Shown here in pieces: positions 23,601 through 33,247 of a stretch of DNA of 64,000 nt. The position numbers and the translations under genes were made by a program. How positions within the stretch are numbered: position 1 is the first letter of the stretch; the number at the start of each line of letters is the position of its first letter. Under the pieces are notes generated by a model. The model was not told the origin of the DNA and made no database searches. It saw nothing but the letters and a program-made list of their open reading frames with translations. The DNA is taken from positions 186,001 to 250,000 of the forward strand of contig NW_026063266.1 of the NCBI RefSeq assembly GCF_024362695.1, given 5' to 3'. This DNA comes from Pectinophora gossypiella. Its lineage: Eukaryota; Arthropoda; Insecta; Lepidoptera; Gelechiidae.

Positions 23601-24350
23601 TATCAGGCGGAGCTTCTGGCCATACACGAAGCCACAAAGGTGATCCTGGCGCGCCAGGAAACGAGTTTTGGCATATACAGCGACTCACGCTCTGCACTAG
23701 AGACTATAACCAACAACGCCACCACACACAACCTAGCCGTCAAATCCCGAGCAAACATCCAGACCGGACTACTCCAGAACAAGGAGATTTCATTGTTCTG
23801 GATCAAAGCGCATGCGGGACTAGAAGGAAACGAGAGGGCTGATCACCTGGCAAAAGAAGCGGCTCAGAGGATGAAGACCAAACCCAATTACGACCTGTGC
23901 CCACTATCATACGTCAAGCGCCAACTGCGCTTAGAGTCTCTGGAAATGTGGAGCACCAGATATAGGGAGGGCGAAACAGCCGGCACAACAAAAATATTCT
24001 TCCCGGAGGCCACAAGCGCCTACAAAGTAATTAGGAAGATAGAGCTGACGGGGGTCCTGACGCAAGTACTAACGGGGCACGGTGGGTTCTCCGAATACTT
24101 GCACAGGTTCAAGTGTAAGGAGAACCCATCCTGCATCTGTGAACCAGGCGTCGGGGAGTCGGTCGCCCACCTACTGTTTGCCTGCCCCGCCAACGCATTA
24201 CTTAGGTACAACACAGAACAAGAACTGGGCGAAACAATTAACATCGGTAACGCACACCAGCTAGTCGCAAACAACGTAACAAGAACGCTATTCCTAAGAT
24301 ATTGCAAAGAAGTCGCACATAGAGCAATCAAAAGAAACAGCAGTAAATAA
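20613..24350 (+). CDS. LINE F ORF2: endonuclease, reverse transcriptase, RNase H
   Basis: An unbroken frame of 1245 codons in a different frame from ORF1. It starts with an APE-type endonuclease (FQANLQRKQIA, LLQEPYVG, GGDANAKNTWWGG, SSDHNTIV, roughly residues 30-245). The RT spans about 480-760 (KAYRPIGLLPVMGK, SLDIEGAFDNAWWP, GCVQGSIGGP, catalytic FADD near 709). RNase H follows at about 958-1075 (IFTDGSKIDG, SDSRSALE, KAHAGLEGNERAD), then a C-terminal cysteine/histidine patch (CICEPGVGESVAHLLFAC). GTG 20613 is not a proven start; translation probably couples to the ORF1 end. All catalytic motifs are present, so the enzyme could be active. Confidence 0.92.
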   Translation: MPLRHTAKGNTDGQVVDGASTPPAKKTYRVFQANLQRKQIATDEIMLEATKNKVAFALLQEPYVGSTSSMKAYRGARIFQKAEQEEGTVKAAIAVFDQDMDVTQFPELTTPNISVVGIRTSAWEIVAASCYFEPNQPIGPYLEQLQSIYNKLRPKLFLVGGDANAKNTWWGGDTIDDRGREMSGAIDEMGLQLLNDGEIPTFDTIRGKKRFTSYIDVTACSADMLDLVEDWKVDERITSSDHNTIVFNVRLARAKGTGIQRTTRVYSTKRTNWVQFHEKLKQLITDGAMDTAKIETIKNIRELDNFSEEYTGIVKKTCESALPKRKPNQKLTLPWMSEELDELKRKVLTGKRRVRCAAPVRRARVVDEYLKLKEEYEREVKKAQIESWKGFCGKQDKEGIWEGIYRVIGRTAKRQEDLPLEVDGRTADMRESARILTETFYPEDSAGCDTAYHRKVRAEANRVNGVSRGEPRDPPFTMEELRAAVEGFNPKKAPGADGLTADICSQTISCDPGLFLSLVNKCLELEHFPTIWKEATVVVLRKPGKDNYRTPKAYRPIGLLPVMGKIFEKLIVGRLKWHILPRISTRQYGFMPQKGTEDALYDLVNQIRRKIEAKLLVTLVSLDIEGAFDNAWWPAIRVRLAEEKCPANIRRVLDSYLRDRKVTVRYGGEEYTKSTTKGCVQGSIGGPILWNLLLDPLLKQLEERGNYVQAFADDIVLVFHGDTALEIERQANAALAHVRNWGIQNKLHFGPHKTKAMTLTRKLKYDNPILSMGGISIDMSADIKILGLHIDRGLTFNKHVSEVCKKSMGIYKQLSRAAKIDWGLHPEVIRTIYTATVEPVILYAASAWVSAANKLGVQKHLNNIQRGFAQKISKAYRTVSLNSALVLSGLLPLDLRIKEAAALYEAKRGVSRSPRGDREIERVVAYAQTPHPATCMNQEFICLVNQEQVDCQNKRAIRIFTDGSKIDGKVGAALSVWDGNAETKAVKLKLSPYCTVYQAELLAIHEATKVILARQETSFGIYSDSRSALETITNNATTHNLAVKSRANIQTGLLQNKEISLFWIKAHAGLEGNERADHLAKEAAQRMKTKPNYDLCPLSYVKRQLRLESLEMWSTRYREGETAGTTKIFFPEATSAYKVIRKIELTGVLTQVLTGHGGFSEYLHRFKCKENPSCICEPGVGESVAHLLFACPANALLRYNTEQELGETINIGNAHQLVANNVTRTLFLRYCKEVAHRAIKRNSSK

Positions 24351-24809
24351 AAGCATGTTGCCGGCATATACTGTGATATATGCCAGCCAACATACATTAT
24401 GTAAAATTAGTAATATTAATTAGTAAATAAGCATGTGGTGTCCAATAGCAGTTAAGTTAGTTTGCTAAGCAAAAAAAAAAAAAAAAAAAAGTACAAAAAA
24501 AAAAACTCAAGAAAAAAAAAAAAAAAAAAAATGTTCTTGCAGCCTATATTAATAGATTGTGTCACTAACATAGCCCAATAAAAAACCCCACACACACCAC
24601 ATACACCATCGAATAAAAAACACAAACACATATCCGAGCTGACGAAAGATCAATACAAAATTGTACTGACTCTGGATCAACTCTGTAGAGCAAAACGACC
24701 GATTACCATTGTGTAAAAAGTTTAATTTTCCGCTTGACAAAGGCTCTGCCGCCCTATGGTAGAGGATAGCCAGCGCAAAATACAAAATAAAAAAAAAAAA
24801 AAAAAAAAA
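24351..24809 (+). other. LINE F 3' UTR with internal A-tracts
   Basis: Three A-rich tracts occur near 24471-24531, followed by about 275 bases (including CTCTGCCGCCCTATGG) and a final A-tract ending at 24809. The last block looks like a normal LINE 3' end. It could also be a second, 5'-truncated insertion tailing the first; the sequence alone does not decide this. Confidence 0.6.
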
Positions 24810-25023
24810 CCAGGACATTAAGTTTCAAATATGGTCGAACGTCATCATCATTGGGCTCGAACAAAACGGAAGCTACGTTGTTAAGCTTAAAATAATTAGT
24901 TACTATCTGTAACCATTGTTTCCAATCCCCATATTCGACCTTCGATGGAGGATCGGCGTTATTGTCCGAGCAACCTAGTTTTTTGGGTTGTTACATTTAG
25001 GGCACGACCTCACCGTAAACCCT
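24810..25023 (-). pseudogene. Gypsy D2 gag end, frameshift site and start of pol
   Basis: Reads on the minus strand as D1 12967-13178. It keeps the slippery A AAA AAC (24984-24978) and the gag stop, then the first codons of pol up to FEPNDDD. It is bounded by LINE P above and LINE F below. It supports the frameshift signal as a conserved family feature. Confidence 0.88.
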
Positions 25024-26917
25024 TGCCACCACCTCCATGTTTCTATTTCCCACAACCGAAAAGGAAGTTCGCTCTGTGATACGTCAATTACAAAACAAAA
25101 ACAGCTGCGGGCCTGATGATTTGCCTACTAAACTTATAAAATTTTGTACAATAGAATTAATAAAACCCCTAACAATACTTATCAACAAATCTTTTAATGA
25201 ATGTCGTTTTCCTGACCAACTAAAAATTACTAAAATTAAGCCCATATTAAAAAAAGGAGGTGAACCCTCTGATCCTGGTCAATATCGCCCAATCGCACTA
25301 CTACCATCAGTCTCAAAAATATTCGAAAAAGTTATGTCCAATAGATTGCAGGATTATTTTAACAAATTTAATTTATTAACTAACAAACAGTATGGCTTCA
25401 GAAAAAAATCATCTACGTCACTCGCAGTAACTATTTTCATGCAGGAAATTTTACAGAGCATTAATAACAAAAACCATACAATAGGTATTTTACTTGATTT
25501 AACAAAAGCTTATGATAAAGTCTCTCATAAAACACTACTTAATAAATTATACAATTTAGGCGTTCGAGGACATGCATTAAAATGGCTTACTTCTTATCTA
25601 GAAAATAGGAAACAATTCGTGGAAGTAGAACATTACGATGAGCAAACCGGTAATATCCAAACTATAGCGTCCCAAGTAGTCGAGGTGAGCGGCTCAATCC
25701 CTCAAGGAAGCGTGCTGGGATGTATATTATTTTTGGCGTACGTAAACGATTTACCGAGCTCTTTACGGACCCCATGCATTATGTACGCAGACGATATTTC
25801 GCTTATAGTATCATGCCGCGATAAAAAAGACTGCAACGCTCAATTGCTTCAACATTTACAAGCAACAAACAATTGGATCACCGACCACAACCTAGAAATT
25901 AACCTAAAAAAAACTAAAATAATTCAATTTCGCCCACCTCAAAAATCAGCTTTAGACCTACAATTAATATTTAACAACACAACTATAGAAGAAGTCAAGG
26001 ATTTTAATTTATTAGGGATAACAATAGACATTCACATTGATTGGAAGGCACATATACAAAAAATTAAAACGAAACTATCACGATTTATATACGCCCTAAG
26101 TACTATAAAAGTAAATACAAACTTCAAAACGGCTCTGGCTATCTATTACGCATACGCTAACTCATGGCTACGATATGGTATCATCTTATGGGGGGAAAGC
26201 ACAGACACCAAAGTTCTATTCGTACTCCAAAAAAAATGCGTGAGAATTCTATCAAACATCAGCCAAACAACTAGCTGCCGACCTTACTTCCAAAAACATA
26301 AACTATTGCCACTCCCGTGCATATACATACTGGAGGTAGGTATCTTCGTGCGACAAAACCTACATCTATTCAAACGAGTTTCCAACGTATGCACTCGCAC
26401 TGTTGGATTGCGCGATATGGACAGACTGGTTTCGCTGCCGAGCAAACTAGCAATGTTTAGAAACGGGCCTTTTTGTAGATTTATAAAAATTTATAATAAA
26501 ATTCCGAAGAGTATCAAATCTGAGCCTACTGATAAGCTTTTTAAATACAAACTAAAATTAATGTTGCAAAATAAGACTTATTATTCGATAAATGAATTTA
26601 TGACTGATGAATTGCAATAATTGATTTCTAATATTTTATTTCACAGCAAAGAATTCTTACTGACATTATTAACTTTAAATAAATTTCGGGCCTAATTGAT
26701 GTATTCAAATTTTAGTAAGCATGTATTATCATTTGTACCTAATTATTTCGTTTTTTATATTGTTATTGTTTTAATATTTCTTTATCTTTTAATTGTAATA
26801 ACTTCATAAGTTGTTGTGCCCATCCAGGGTGCTGTGTGTCTAAAATTGACTTAGTTTAATTTTATACGACATGTAGCTATGCAATATATGAATAAATAAA
26901 TAAATAAATAAATAAAT
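25024..26917 (+). mobile_element. LINE P: 5'-truncated Jockey-superfamily (Daphne-like) LINE with (AATA)n tail
   Basis: It splits the zinc-knuckle coding part of D2 gag: D2 reads up to 25023 and resumes at about 26918. It starts inside ORF2 (no endonuclease), so it is 5'-truncated. The tail is (AATA)n, 26891-26920, which overlaps an AAAT in the target, so no target duplication can be defined. RT style and 3' tail fit Daphne/CR1-like LINEs; inferred. Confidence 0.87.
25037..26620 (+). CDS. LINE P reverse transcriptase (N-terminus and endonuclease missing)
   Basis: An open frame of 527 codons. It begins at the RT N-terminus (NKNSCGPDDLPTKLIK) and carries YRPIALLPSVSK, LLDLTKAYDKVSH, GSIPQGSVLG, the catalytic YADD (about residue 255) and the thumb (LNLLGITID-like stretch). 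The C-terminal domain ends in YYSINEFMTDELQ. ATG 25037 is only the first in-frame ATG after the truncation point. The frame has no stops, so the insertion is young, but without an endonuclease it cannot move by itself. Confidence 0.88.
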   Translation: MFLFPTTEKEVRSVIRQLQNKNSCGPDDLPTKLIKFCTIELIKPLTILINKSFNECRFPDQLKITKIKPILKKGGEPSDPGQYRPIALLPSVSKIFEKVMSNRLQDYFNKFNLLTNKQYGFRKKSSTSLAVTIFMQEILQSINNKNHTIGILLDLTKAYDKVSHKTLLNKLYNLGVRGHALKWLTSYLENRKQFVEVEHYDEQTGNIQTIASQVVEVSGSIPQGSVLGCILFLAYVNDLPSSLRTPCIMYADDISLIVSCRDKKDCNAQLLQHLQATNNWITDHNLEINLKKTKIIQFRPPQKSALDLQLIFNNTTIEEVKDFNLLGITIDIHIDWKAHIQKIKTKLSRFIYALSTIKVNTNFKTALAIYYAYANSWLRYGIILWGESTDTKVLFVLQKKCVRILSNISQTTSCRPYFQKHKLLPLPCIYILEVGIFVRQNLHLFKRVSNVCTRTVGLRDMDRLVSLPSKLAMFRNGPFCRFIKIYNKIPKSIKSEPTDKLFKYKLKLMLQNKTYYSINEFMTDELQ

Positions 26918-28176
26918 AAATGACCGCATTTAAAACACTTCACTGTCTTGTCCCTACACCTTGCGGTTGAGTGAGTAGACACCTTACATCTTTTACAAAA
27001 TACTGATTTGTTAGCCGTAGATTTTGTATTATAACTACCAGGCTTTTCATTACTTGGCGGTTGTTGCTGCCTAAAAGTTTGAGCCTGAATTGGTGGCTGA
27101 ACTACCGAAACCTGTTCGGTTTCCCTAACATCAGGGGATTCGCTGACTGGCATAATAGGTTTTGTTTTGCCTTTATAAACGAAATCATTGTTTAAAATAG
27201 ACTGCTTAGGTGGTTCGACAAACAGTTGTGTCATTTGTCGCGCAGATTCTATTTTTCGGCATTTTTCTTTTAATTCAGCTATCGTAGCTATGTCATGCAA
27301 TGCTAACTGCTCTCTAAAAACGGGTCTAATGTTGTGCGTTAAAATTTCTAATTTGTCACTATCTGAAAAAGGTCGTTTCAATTGTGAAAACATACAGTTC
27401 ATAACTGCAAAATAGATGTGTGTTGGTTCATCCTGTCCTTGGGTGCGAGCTCTAATCTCCCCCAGCAAACGATAATCAAAATCAACGGGTGCGAATTCTT
27501 GGACTAAAAGCTCACTCAATTCCTGCCAAGACGAAACCTGCTCCTTAACACCTCTGTACCATAGAAGACCTTGGTCCGAAAAGAAACAAAAGGCGGACTT
27601 GAAAAGTACATTGTCACTAACTCCGAACGCTGAGGCGCGTTCACTTATGGATTGCAAGAACGTATGTGGACTCGTACGGCCGTTGAATTTAATATTCCAT
27701 TTCATGAGATTAATTGCTGAACCACTTGTCCCTTTTCCCCTGTTTTCCTCTTCTGGGTCGATGACGTTTTTTGTTGACAACAATTTCTCCAATGAGTGAC
27801 CGTAAGCTTTAAGATTTTTATTCAGCTTCGATTGGATGTCCCTATCGACAGACTCCGTGCATACTACACGCTCAAGACGGTGATGAAGATGATTATACAA
27901 AGCCCTAGCACGCATAAGGTGATGACGTTCCCTAGACTTCACTGCTAAATCAAGTTTTGCCTGCAGCTCCTTCAGCTTTTCGGTGATGATTGGGAATTCT
28001 GCCTGTGGTTTTCGTTCATCGTCCATTATTTCATCCGGAGAGAAACCAGTGATCAACTCCCTAAGCTGTTTCTTCAAATTGAGAACAGTATCAGCCGGTG
28101 CTTCTGCACGAATACTCACTTCATATATTAATTCATCACGGAGCAGTGAATGTAAATAAACAGTTTGGATATCCAT
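26918..28176 (-). pseudogene. Gypsy D2 gag (interrupted by LINE P)
   Basis: Starts at ATG 28176 in the same context as D1 gag and runs without frameshift for over 400 codons, through the capsid region (FNGRTSPHTFLQS, LLWYRGV) and the first zinc cluster (CKRCKVSTHSTARC), into CFKCGH, where LINE P is inserted. It reads normally where D1 has its one-base loss (near 27233), showing that the D1 change is the derived one. The end of gag continues at 25023. Confidence 0.9.
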
Positions 28177-28464
28177 GGTTGTGTTTCAGAGTTATAATTT
28201 TAAGATTGAAAAGTGGTTTGAAGTAAACTGAAGTAAATTTATGTTTCAAAATGTACCCGTCTGCCTCCAAAACTTATTTTCTAAATATGTACAAAATTTT
28301 CATTAAATATAAACCAAATAACTGTAATTATCACACAACATCAATTCTTAGTTTATTCCTGTAAATAATTTTCAAAAACAATAAAAGAAACAACAGTGTT
28401 TTATATTAATTTTGTTTAAGGTTATGTTTACTATATATTAAATGTTTACTGTCAAGTAAATATA
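28177..28464 (-). other. Gypsy D2 leader, part next to gag
   Basis: Matches D1 11430-11703 in reverse. No gene. It ends at 28464 with TATA, one copy of the Gypsy E target duplication. Confidence 0.8.
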
Positions 28465-28703
28465 TGTAGGAAAGTGAGAATGCTATGTAAGGATAATGAA
28501 TGGGAATTTGATTGTCTATGGTGTGAAAGGAGGATGGTTAGTGAATGGGACGTAAGGCAGTTTTAAAAAAGTAAGAGAGGGGGTCTTTTGGTGCGACGTG
28601 TGTGGGTGTGACAGGATTTGGTTAGAAAAAATAAGGAGTGTATAAATAAAATAAAAGGAGTAAAAAATATCTATAATATCCTGTGTTATTTCTATATCCC
28701 ACA
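28465..28703 (+). repeat. Gypsy E 5' LTR (239 bp)
   Basis: No difference from the 3' copy is visible; even the reverse-strand translations of both copies agree over 62 codons. TATAAATAAAATAAAA near 28644 may serve as TATA box or poly(A) signal. Confidence 0.96.
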
Positions 28704-28708
28704 ATTTT

Positions 28709-28726
28709 TGGGGGCTCGTCCGGGAT
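28709..28726 (+). promoter_or_regulatory. Gypsy E primer binding site (tRNA-Pro type)
   Basis: TGGGGGCTCGTCCGGGAT lies five bases after the LTR end. It is the classic 18-base complement of the 3' end of tRNA-Pro, known as primer site in several retroviruses and retrotransposons. Confidence 0.9.
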
Positions 28727-28795
28727 CATAGAAATTAAACGGATATTCAAAGGAGTAAAGGAGTGAGATTGCATTACTTTTGAAGCGAACAAGCA

Positions 28796-31756
28796 ATGTC
28801 AAGAAGGGCCCGTGGTACCGCGAAGGTGTCGCCATCATCACCGCATCAATCGGACGACGATGACGACGGTTACCAGCTGTCCATGACCGACGATCCGACG
28901 AAGGCGGATGCACCACCGGCATCACAACCTCAACCCAATATGTCTTCAACAGTAAATTTGATGTACGTCGAGGAAGCCATTCCTAAGTTTACGGGAACAG
29001 ACCCATCGTACACTGTTTCCAAGTGGTCACAAGAAGTAGAGGACAACGCGGAAATATTTGGTTTATCGTCGACACAAAAACTTCTCATTGCTCGACGAAG
29101 TTTGACCTCTACCGCAGCTACGTGGCTTCGCTCGGAGAAGATATTTAAAACTTACGAAGACCTCAAGACGGCTATAACGAAGGAATTTCCGGACAGCATA
29201 AACCCTAAAGAAATACATGAACTGATGAGTAAAAGGAAGAAGCGTAAAGAAGAAAAGTGTTATGACTATATGTTGGAAATGAAGGCGCTAGGAAAACGTG
29301 GCAAGCTGCCCGACTACGTTGTCATACAATATATCGTGGATGGTATTGTAGATGTCGAGACAAATAAGTTGATACTATACGGAATTACAACTTTTCCAAA
29401 ACTGAAAGAAAAACTGGCGGTGTATGAAACTATATTAAGTAAGACGAAGAATGAGAAGCCCAAAGAAAATCCTGTGAAGTCACGACGGTGCTACAACTGT
29501 GGAGGAAGAGATCACGAAATAGGCGCATGCAAAAATGGCGTAAAATGCTTCAAGTGCAACGAATACGGCCATATTGCTCCGGCGTGTAACAAGGTGAGCA
29601 GTGCGACCAACATGAAGATCGGTTTGAAGCAAGGTTTGCCACTCGAGAAAAAGATATTTCGTCAGGTTGGTAGCAATGGCGGATCAACTTCACAACGCAC
29701 GATGTGCGCGAAGTTCAAAGGGTACAATTGTGGCAATAACGGAGAAGAAAATTACGACGGAAACGAGCGCACCCCAATGTCTATGAAGTCTACTGTCAGT
29801 GATGTCAACTGTCAGAATGTCATGAACGTAAACAAAATGTTGTTTACGAACAAATCTGTGAAAAATATCAAGATAAGCGATGTTTATGTGGAGAGTTTAG
29901 TGGACTCAGGAAGTGACTTAAACTTAATATCGTCAGAGTTGTTTTTCGAACTGGATGTTGCGGATTACGAAAAGGAAAAAGTGACATTGACGGGCTTTGG
30001 ACTTACGAAAGTTAACTCGTTAGGGAAGTTTAAAACTAGTGTAGAAATGGACGGTTATCGTTTTGATACTGTGTTTTATGTGGTACAGGCTAAGCTAATG
30101 CCATATAAGGTTTTGTTAGGCCAACCCTTCTTGTCAACAACAAGGGTTTTGTTAAACAAAGGGTCAGTTACTGTTATGCCTGAAGTTGATGATGATCTGT
30201 TGCATTGTTTGGCTGTGGGGCCTGACGAACCGGTGTATTATGTTCCTGATCCACAGATTCGCAAGATTACCCAGGAGTTAGTGGATGGCTACAACCCTGT
30301 ATGCACTAGGGAGCCACCTATCGAGATGAAGATTATTCTCAAAGATGATGTACCTGTTGCTCAGCGACCAAGAAGATTGTCGTATGCCGAACAACGTGAA
30401 GTCGAAAGGCAGGTAAGTGAATGGTTAAGTCGTGGTATCATTAGACCAAGTTATTCTGAATATGCAAGTCCACTTGTGCTGGTGAAGAGGAAGGATGGGT
30501 CCACCAGAGTATGTGTTGACTATCTATTAATTAACCAAAAAATGGTCAAGGACGAATTTCCCTTACCAGTCATCGAGGATCATATTGACAGACTATCAGG
30601 AGCCAAGGTTTTTAGCATGCTTGATCTGAAGGATGCATTCTTTCACCTGCGAGTTAGTGAAGAATCCGTAAAGTATACGTCCTTCGTTACTCATCAAGGT
30701 CAATATGAATTTTTGAGAGCACCTTTTGGATTGTCCATCTGCCCTAAGTATTTCTCACGATTTATTTCTATCATTTTCAGCGATATGATGGCGAATAGAG
30801 ATGTACTGGTCTTCATTGACGATGTGATAATACCATCTAAAACTTACGAAGAAGGAGTAGTGAAGCTCGAGAGGGTCCTGCAAAGAGCGGCAGAGTATGG
30901 TTTACAAATAAATTGGAAGAAGTGTGCATTGCTTACCACGAGGGTGGAGTATCTGGGACACGTAGTCGAGAACAACACTGTAATGCCATCACCAGACAAG
31001 ACTGATGCGGTAATGAAATTTCCCCAGCCTCAGAATCAGAAGCAGTTGCAAAGTTTCATCGGACTTACCTCCTACTTTCGAAAGTTTATACAAGACTATG
31101 CAATGATAGCAAGACCACTTACGGACCTATTGAAAAAAGATAGAAACTTTAATTTTGGAGATGAAGAGAAGATTGCGTTTCAAACATTGAAACGGAAATT
31201 ATCAGAGCACCCTGTATTACGAATTTTTGATCCAGCACTTAGCACAGAGCTACATACAGATGCTTCACAACAAGCTTATGCAGCAATACTAATGCAGAAG
31301 AACCCAGAGGATAATACTTTACATCCGATTTATTTTATGAGTAAAAAGACCACAGAAGCAGAGAAAAAATACTCAAGTTACGAGTTAGAAGCTTTGGCTA
31401 TTATAGAAGGAGTAAAGAAGTTTCGGAAATACTTATTAGGCATTCCCTTCAAGATTGTCACAGACTGCCTCGCCTTTGAAATGACTCTTAAGAAGAAGGA
31501 CTTAACAACACGTGTCGCAAGATGGGTTTTGTTATTACAGGATTATGACTATATCGTGGAGCATAGATCTGGTTCGAGAATGAGGCACGTGGATGCACTT
31601 AGTCGTAACCCATACATAGGTATTATTACACGACAGTTACATGAACAGATTAAATGTGCCCAACAACAGGACGAGGGGCTGAAAGCAATCTCAGAAGTAC
31701 TTGCACAGAGACCATACATGGATTATTATGAAGAAAATGGTTTGCTGTACAAATGA
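28796..31756 (+). CDS. Gypsy E Gag-protease-RT-RNase H polyprotein
   Basis: One frame of 986 codons from ATG 28796. Order: acidic N-terminus, capsid domain (about 60-215), two CCHC knuckles (CYNCGGRDHEIGAC at about 232, CFKCNEYGHIAPAC at about 250), protease (LVDSGSDLNLIS, about 366), RT (VCVDYLLIN about 570; catalytic box FIDD near 671 instead of the usual Y-x-DD), and RNase H (LHTDAS about 818). Gag and Pol share one frame with no frameshift, unlike Gypsy D. The frame ends with TGA at 31754 just after RNase H; the integrase continues in the same frame. The TGA is more likely a single mutation than a regular stop. Confidence 0.93.
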   Translation: MSRRARGTAKVSPSSPHQSDDDDDGYQLSMTDDPTKADAPPASQPQPNMSSTVNLMYVEEAIPKFTGTDPSYTVSKWSQEVEDNAEIFGLSSTQKLLIARRSLTSTAATWLRSEKIFKTYEDLKTAITKEFPDSINPKEIHELMSKRKKRKEEKCYDYMLEMKALGKRGKLPDYVVIQYIVDGIVDVETNKLILYGITTFPKLKEKLAVYETILSKTKNEKPKENPVKSRRCYNCGGRDHEIGACKNGVKCFKCNEYGHIAPACNKVSSATNMKIGLKQGLPLEKKIFRQVGSNGGSTSQRTMCAKFKGYNCGNNGEENYDGNERTPMSMKSTVSDVNCQNVMNVNKMLFTNKSVKNIKISDVYVESLVDSGSDLNLISSELFFELDVADYEKEKVTLTGFGLTKVNSLGKFKTSVEMDGYRFDTVFYVVQAKLMPYKVLLGQPFLSTTRVLLNKGSVTVMPEVDDDLLHCLAVGPDEPVYYVPDPQIRKITQELVDGYNPVCTREPPIEMKIILKDDVPVAQRPRRLSYAEQREVERQVSEWLSRGIIRPSYSEYASPLVLVKRKDGSTRVCVDYLLINQKMVKDEFPLPVIEDHIDRLSGAKVFSMLDLKDAFFHLRVSEESVKYTSFVTHQGQYEFLRAPFGLSICPKYFSRFISIIFSDMMANRDVLVFIDDVIIPSKTYEEGVVKLERVLQRAAEYGLQINWKKCALLTTRVEYLGHVVENNTVMPSPDKTDAVMKFPQPQNQKQLQSFIGLTSYFRKFIQDYAMIARPLTDLLKKDRNFNFGDEEKIAFQTLKRKLSEHPVLRIFDPALSTELHTDASQQAYAAILMQKNPEDNTLHPIYFMSKKTTEAEKKYSSYELEALAIIEGVKKFRKYLLGIPFKIVTDCLAFEMTLKKKDLTTRVARWVLLLQDYDYIVEHRSGSRMRHVDALSRNPYIGIITRQLHEQIKCAQQQDEGLKAISEVLAQRPYMDYYEENGLLYK

Positions 31757-32830
31757 TTGGAAAGACAGCTTGTAATACCAGCTATGATGGAAGTGGAAAT
31801 AATCAAAAGAGTACATTTGAATGGTCACTTTGGGAAAAAGAAAATGATGGAGCTGATCAGCAAAGATTATTACATTAAGAACTTGGAGAAAAAGATAGAT
31901 GAGTTACTAGTCACATGCATTCCATGTTTATTGGCGTTGAAGAAGGAAGGAAAACAGGAAGGTTTTCTGAATACAATAGAAAAGAACAGTATACCACTAC
32001 ATACAGTTCACGTTGATCACATCGGACCCATGACTGAAACAAAGAAGTTATATAATTATTTACTCACTATTGTTGATGGATTTACCAAGTTTGTGTGGAT
32101 CTTTCCTACGAAGGGCACTACTGCAAAAGAAACTATAGACAAGCTAAGGATACATCAGCAGCATTTTGGAAATCCCACCAGGGTAATATCAGATAAGGGG
32201 GCTGCCTTTACAAGTAATGACTTTCAGGGATACTGTAAGGGAGAGGATATTCAACACCTGACAATTACTACTGGTATTCCCAGGGGTAATGGACAAGTGG
32301 AGAGGATACACAGAACCATAATCTCAATTTTGACTAAACTCTGTATTGAGAACCCTGCTCTATGGTATCGTCATGTAAGTCGTGTGCAGAGAGCATTAAA
32401 CAGCACTTACCAGAGGAGTATTAACACCACCCCCTTTGAGCTCATGGTTGGGACAAAGATGAAGATGAAAGAGGACATTGAGATTTACGAGTTACTTTCG
32501 CAAGAAGAACGAGACTTTCATGTTACCCAGAGGGAAGAAAGAAGATTAGATGCAAAACAGCAGATACTTAAAGTCCAAGAAGAAAATAGGCGCACTTACG
32601 ACAAGAAGAGAAAGCCGAGCAACAAATACGAGGTCGGAGACTTGGTGGCCATACAACGCACTCAGTTTGGTACAGGGATGAAGCTGAAACCTAGGTACTT
32701 AGGACCCTACAAAATTACAGAGGTTAAAGGTAAGGATCGCTATAATGTCCGCAAGGTGGATAGCTCTACTGAGGGACCCACCCATACCTGTAGTGCAGCA
32801 GATCACATGAAAAGATGGCCATTATGGTAA
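31757..32830 (+). CDS. Gypsy E integrase (same frame, after a TGA)
   Basis: A 357-codon frame directly after the TGA. It holds the HHCC zinc domain (HLNGHFG ... CIPCL), the DDE core (VHVDHIGPM, VISDKGAAFTS, NGQVERIHR with the catalytic E) and the GPY-type C-terminus (KLKPRYLGPYKI, DRYNV). Residue 1 is the TTG after the stop and not a real start; without readthrough or repair no integrase would be made. Otherwise all catalytic residues are visible. Integrase inserts the DNA copy and makes the 4-bp target duplication. Confidence 0.92.
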   Translation: MERQLVIPAMMEVEIIKRVHLNGHFGKKKMMELISKDYYIKNLEKKIDELLVTCIPCLLALKKEGKQEGFLNTIEKNSIPLHTVHVDHIGPMTETKKLYNYLLTIVDGFTKFVWIFPTKGTTAKETIDKLRIHQQHFGNPTRVISDKGAAFTSNDFQGYCKGEDIQHLTITTGIPRGNGQVERIHRTIISILTKLCIENPALWYRHVSRVQRALNSTYQRSINTTPFELMVGTKMKMKEDIEIYELLSQEERDFHVTQREERRLDAKQQILKVQEENRRTYDKKRKPSNKYEVGDLVAIQRTQFGTGMKLKPRYLGPYKITEVKGKDRYNVRKVDSSTEGPTHTCSAADHMKRWPLW

Positions 32831-33247
32831 CTGATTCCTTATTTCTTTGTGGTTTACTTGTTGACTATTTTTGCAAGGTTATATGATGTTTAATATACTT
32901 AAGATGTTTTCTTGAACTATTTTAAGTTGTTTTCTAAACCATTTAAGGTGTTTAAATAAGATTGTTTTCTAACTGTATAAGATGTTTTAAAAGTATTACC
33001 TAAGACAATGTAAGATGTTAAAGTACAGGATAGTTTGCTTAATTGATGTAATATGGTGGTTCCTTATGAACAATTTCAGTTGATCTGACTTATTTTTGTA
33101 TATCATGTAGAGTGTATTAATAAGTATTTGATGAAGCATGTAACGGTCACATAATAATCTCTAAGTATATATTGTGTAGTTAAGTTGAGGGTGAAAGTGA
33201 GTTAAGGATGGAAGTCTGAGGTCAGACTGAAAGTAGAATGGCCGAGC
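32831..33247 (+). repeat. Gypsy E post-pol region with AAGATGTTTT motif array
   Basis: Six copies of an AAGATGTTTT(CT) motif, some varied, start at 32901, 32924, 32945, 32958, 32979 and 33012. No gene is present. The last bases before the LTR, GAATGGCCGAGC (33236-33247), share ATGGCCGAG with Gypsy G and are not a polypurine tract. Confidence 0.75.

Larger units (their letters stand above)
19284..24809 (+). mobile_element. LINE F: R1-like non-LTR retrotransposon, 5'-truncated, both ORFs open
   Basis: It lies inside D2 pol. The 5' junction is at about 19284 and the 3' end is the A-tract ending at 24809. Clade is inferred from the RT signature DIEGAFDNAWWP plus a C-terminal RNase H, features known for R1-clade LINEs. 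D2 lacks about 0.68 kb (D1 positions near 13179-13858) at this site, so the insertion either removed target DNA or used an older deletion. No target duplication is seen. It is not in 28S rDNA, so it is not a site-specific R1. Confidence 0.87.

Noticed and set aside
24473..24531. The three A-tracts after LINE F ORF2 as separate insertions.
   Set aside because: No second element start or target duplication can be seen. One 3' UTR with internal A-tracts is the simpler reading, though a tandem insertion is not excluded.
19284..24809. Evidence for an rDNA locus, because LINE F is R1-like.
   Set aside because: F is inserted in Gypsy D2; no 28S sequence is next to it, and several R1-clade LINEs are not rDNA-specific.
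28516..28704. A 62-codon minus-strand frame identical in both Gypsy E LTRs.
   Set aside because: The identity follows from the LTR duplication; the translation is low-complexity and unlike any protein.
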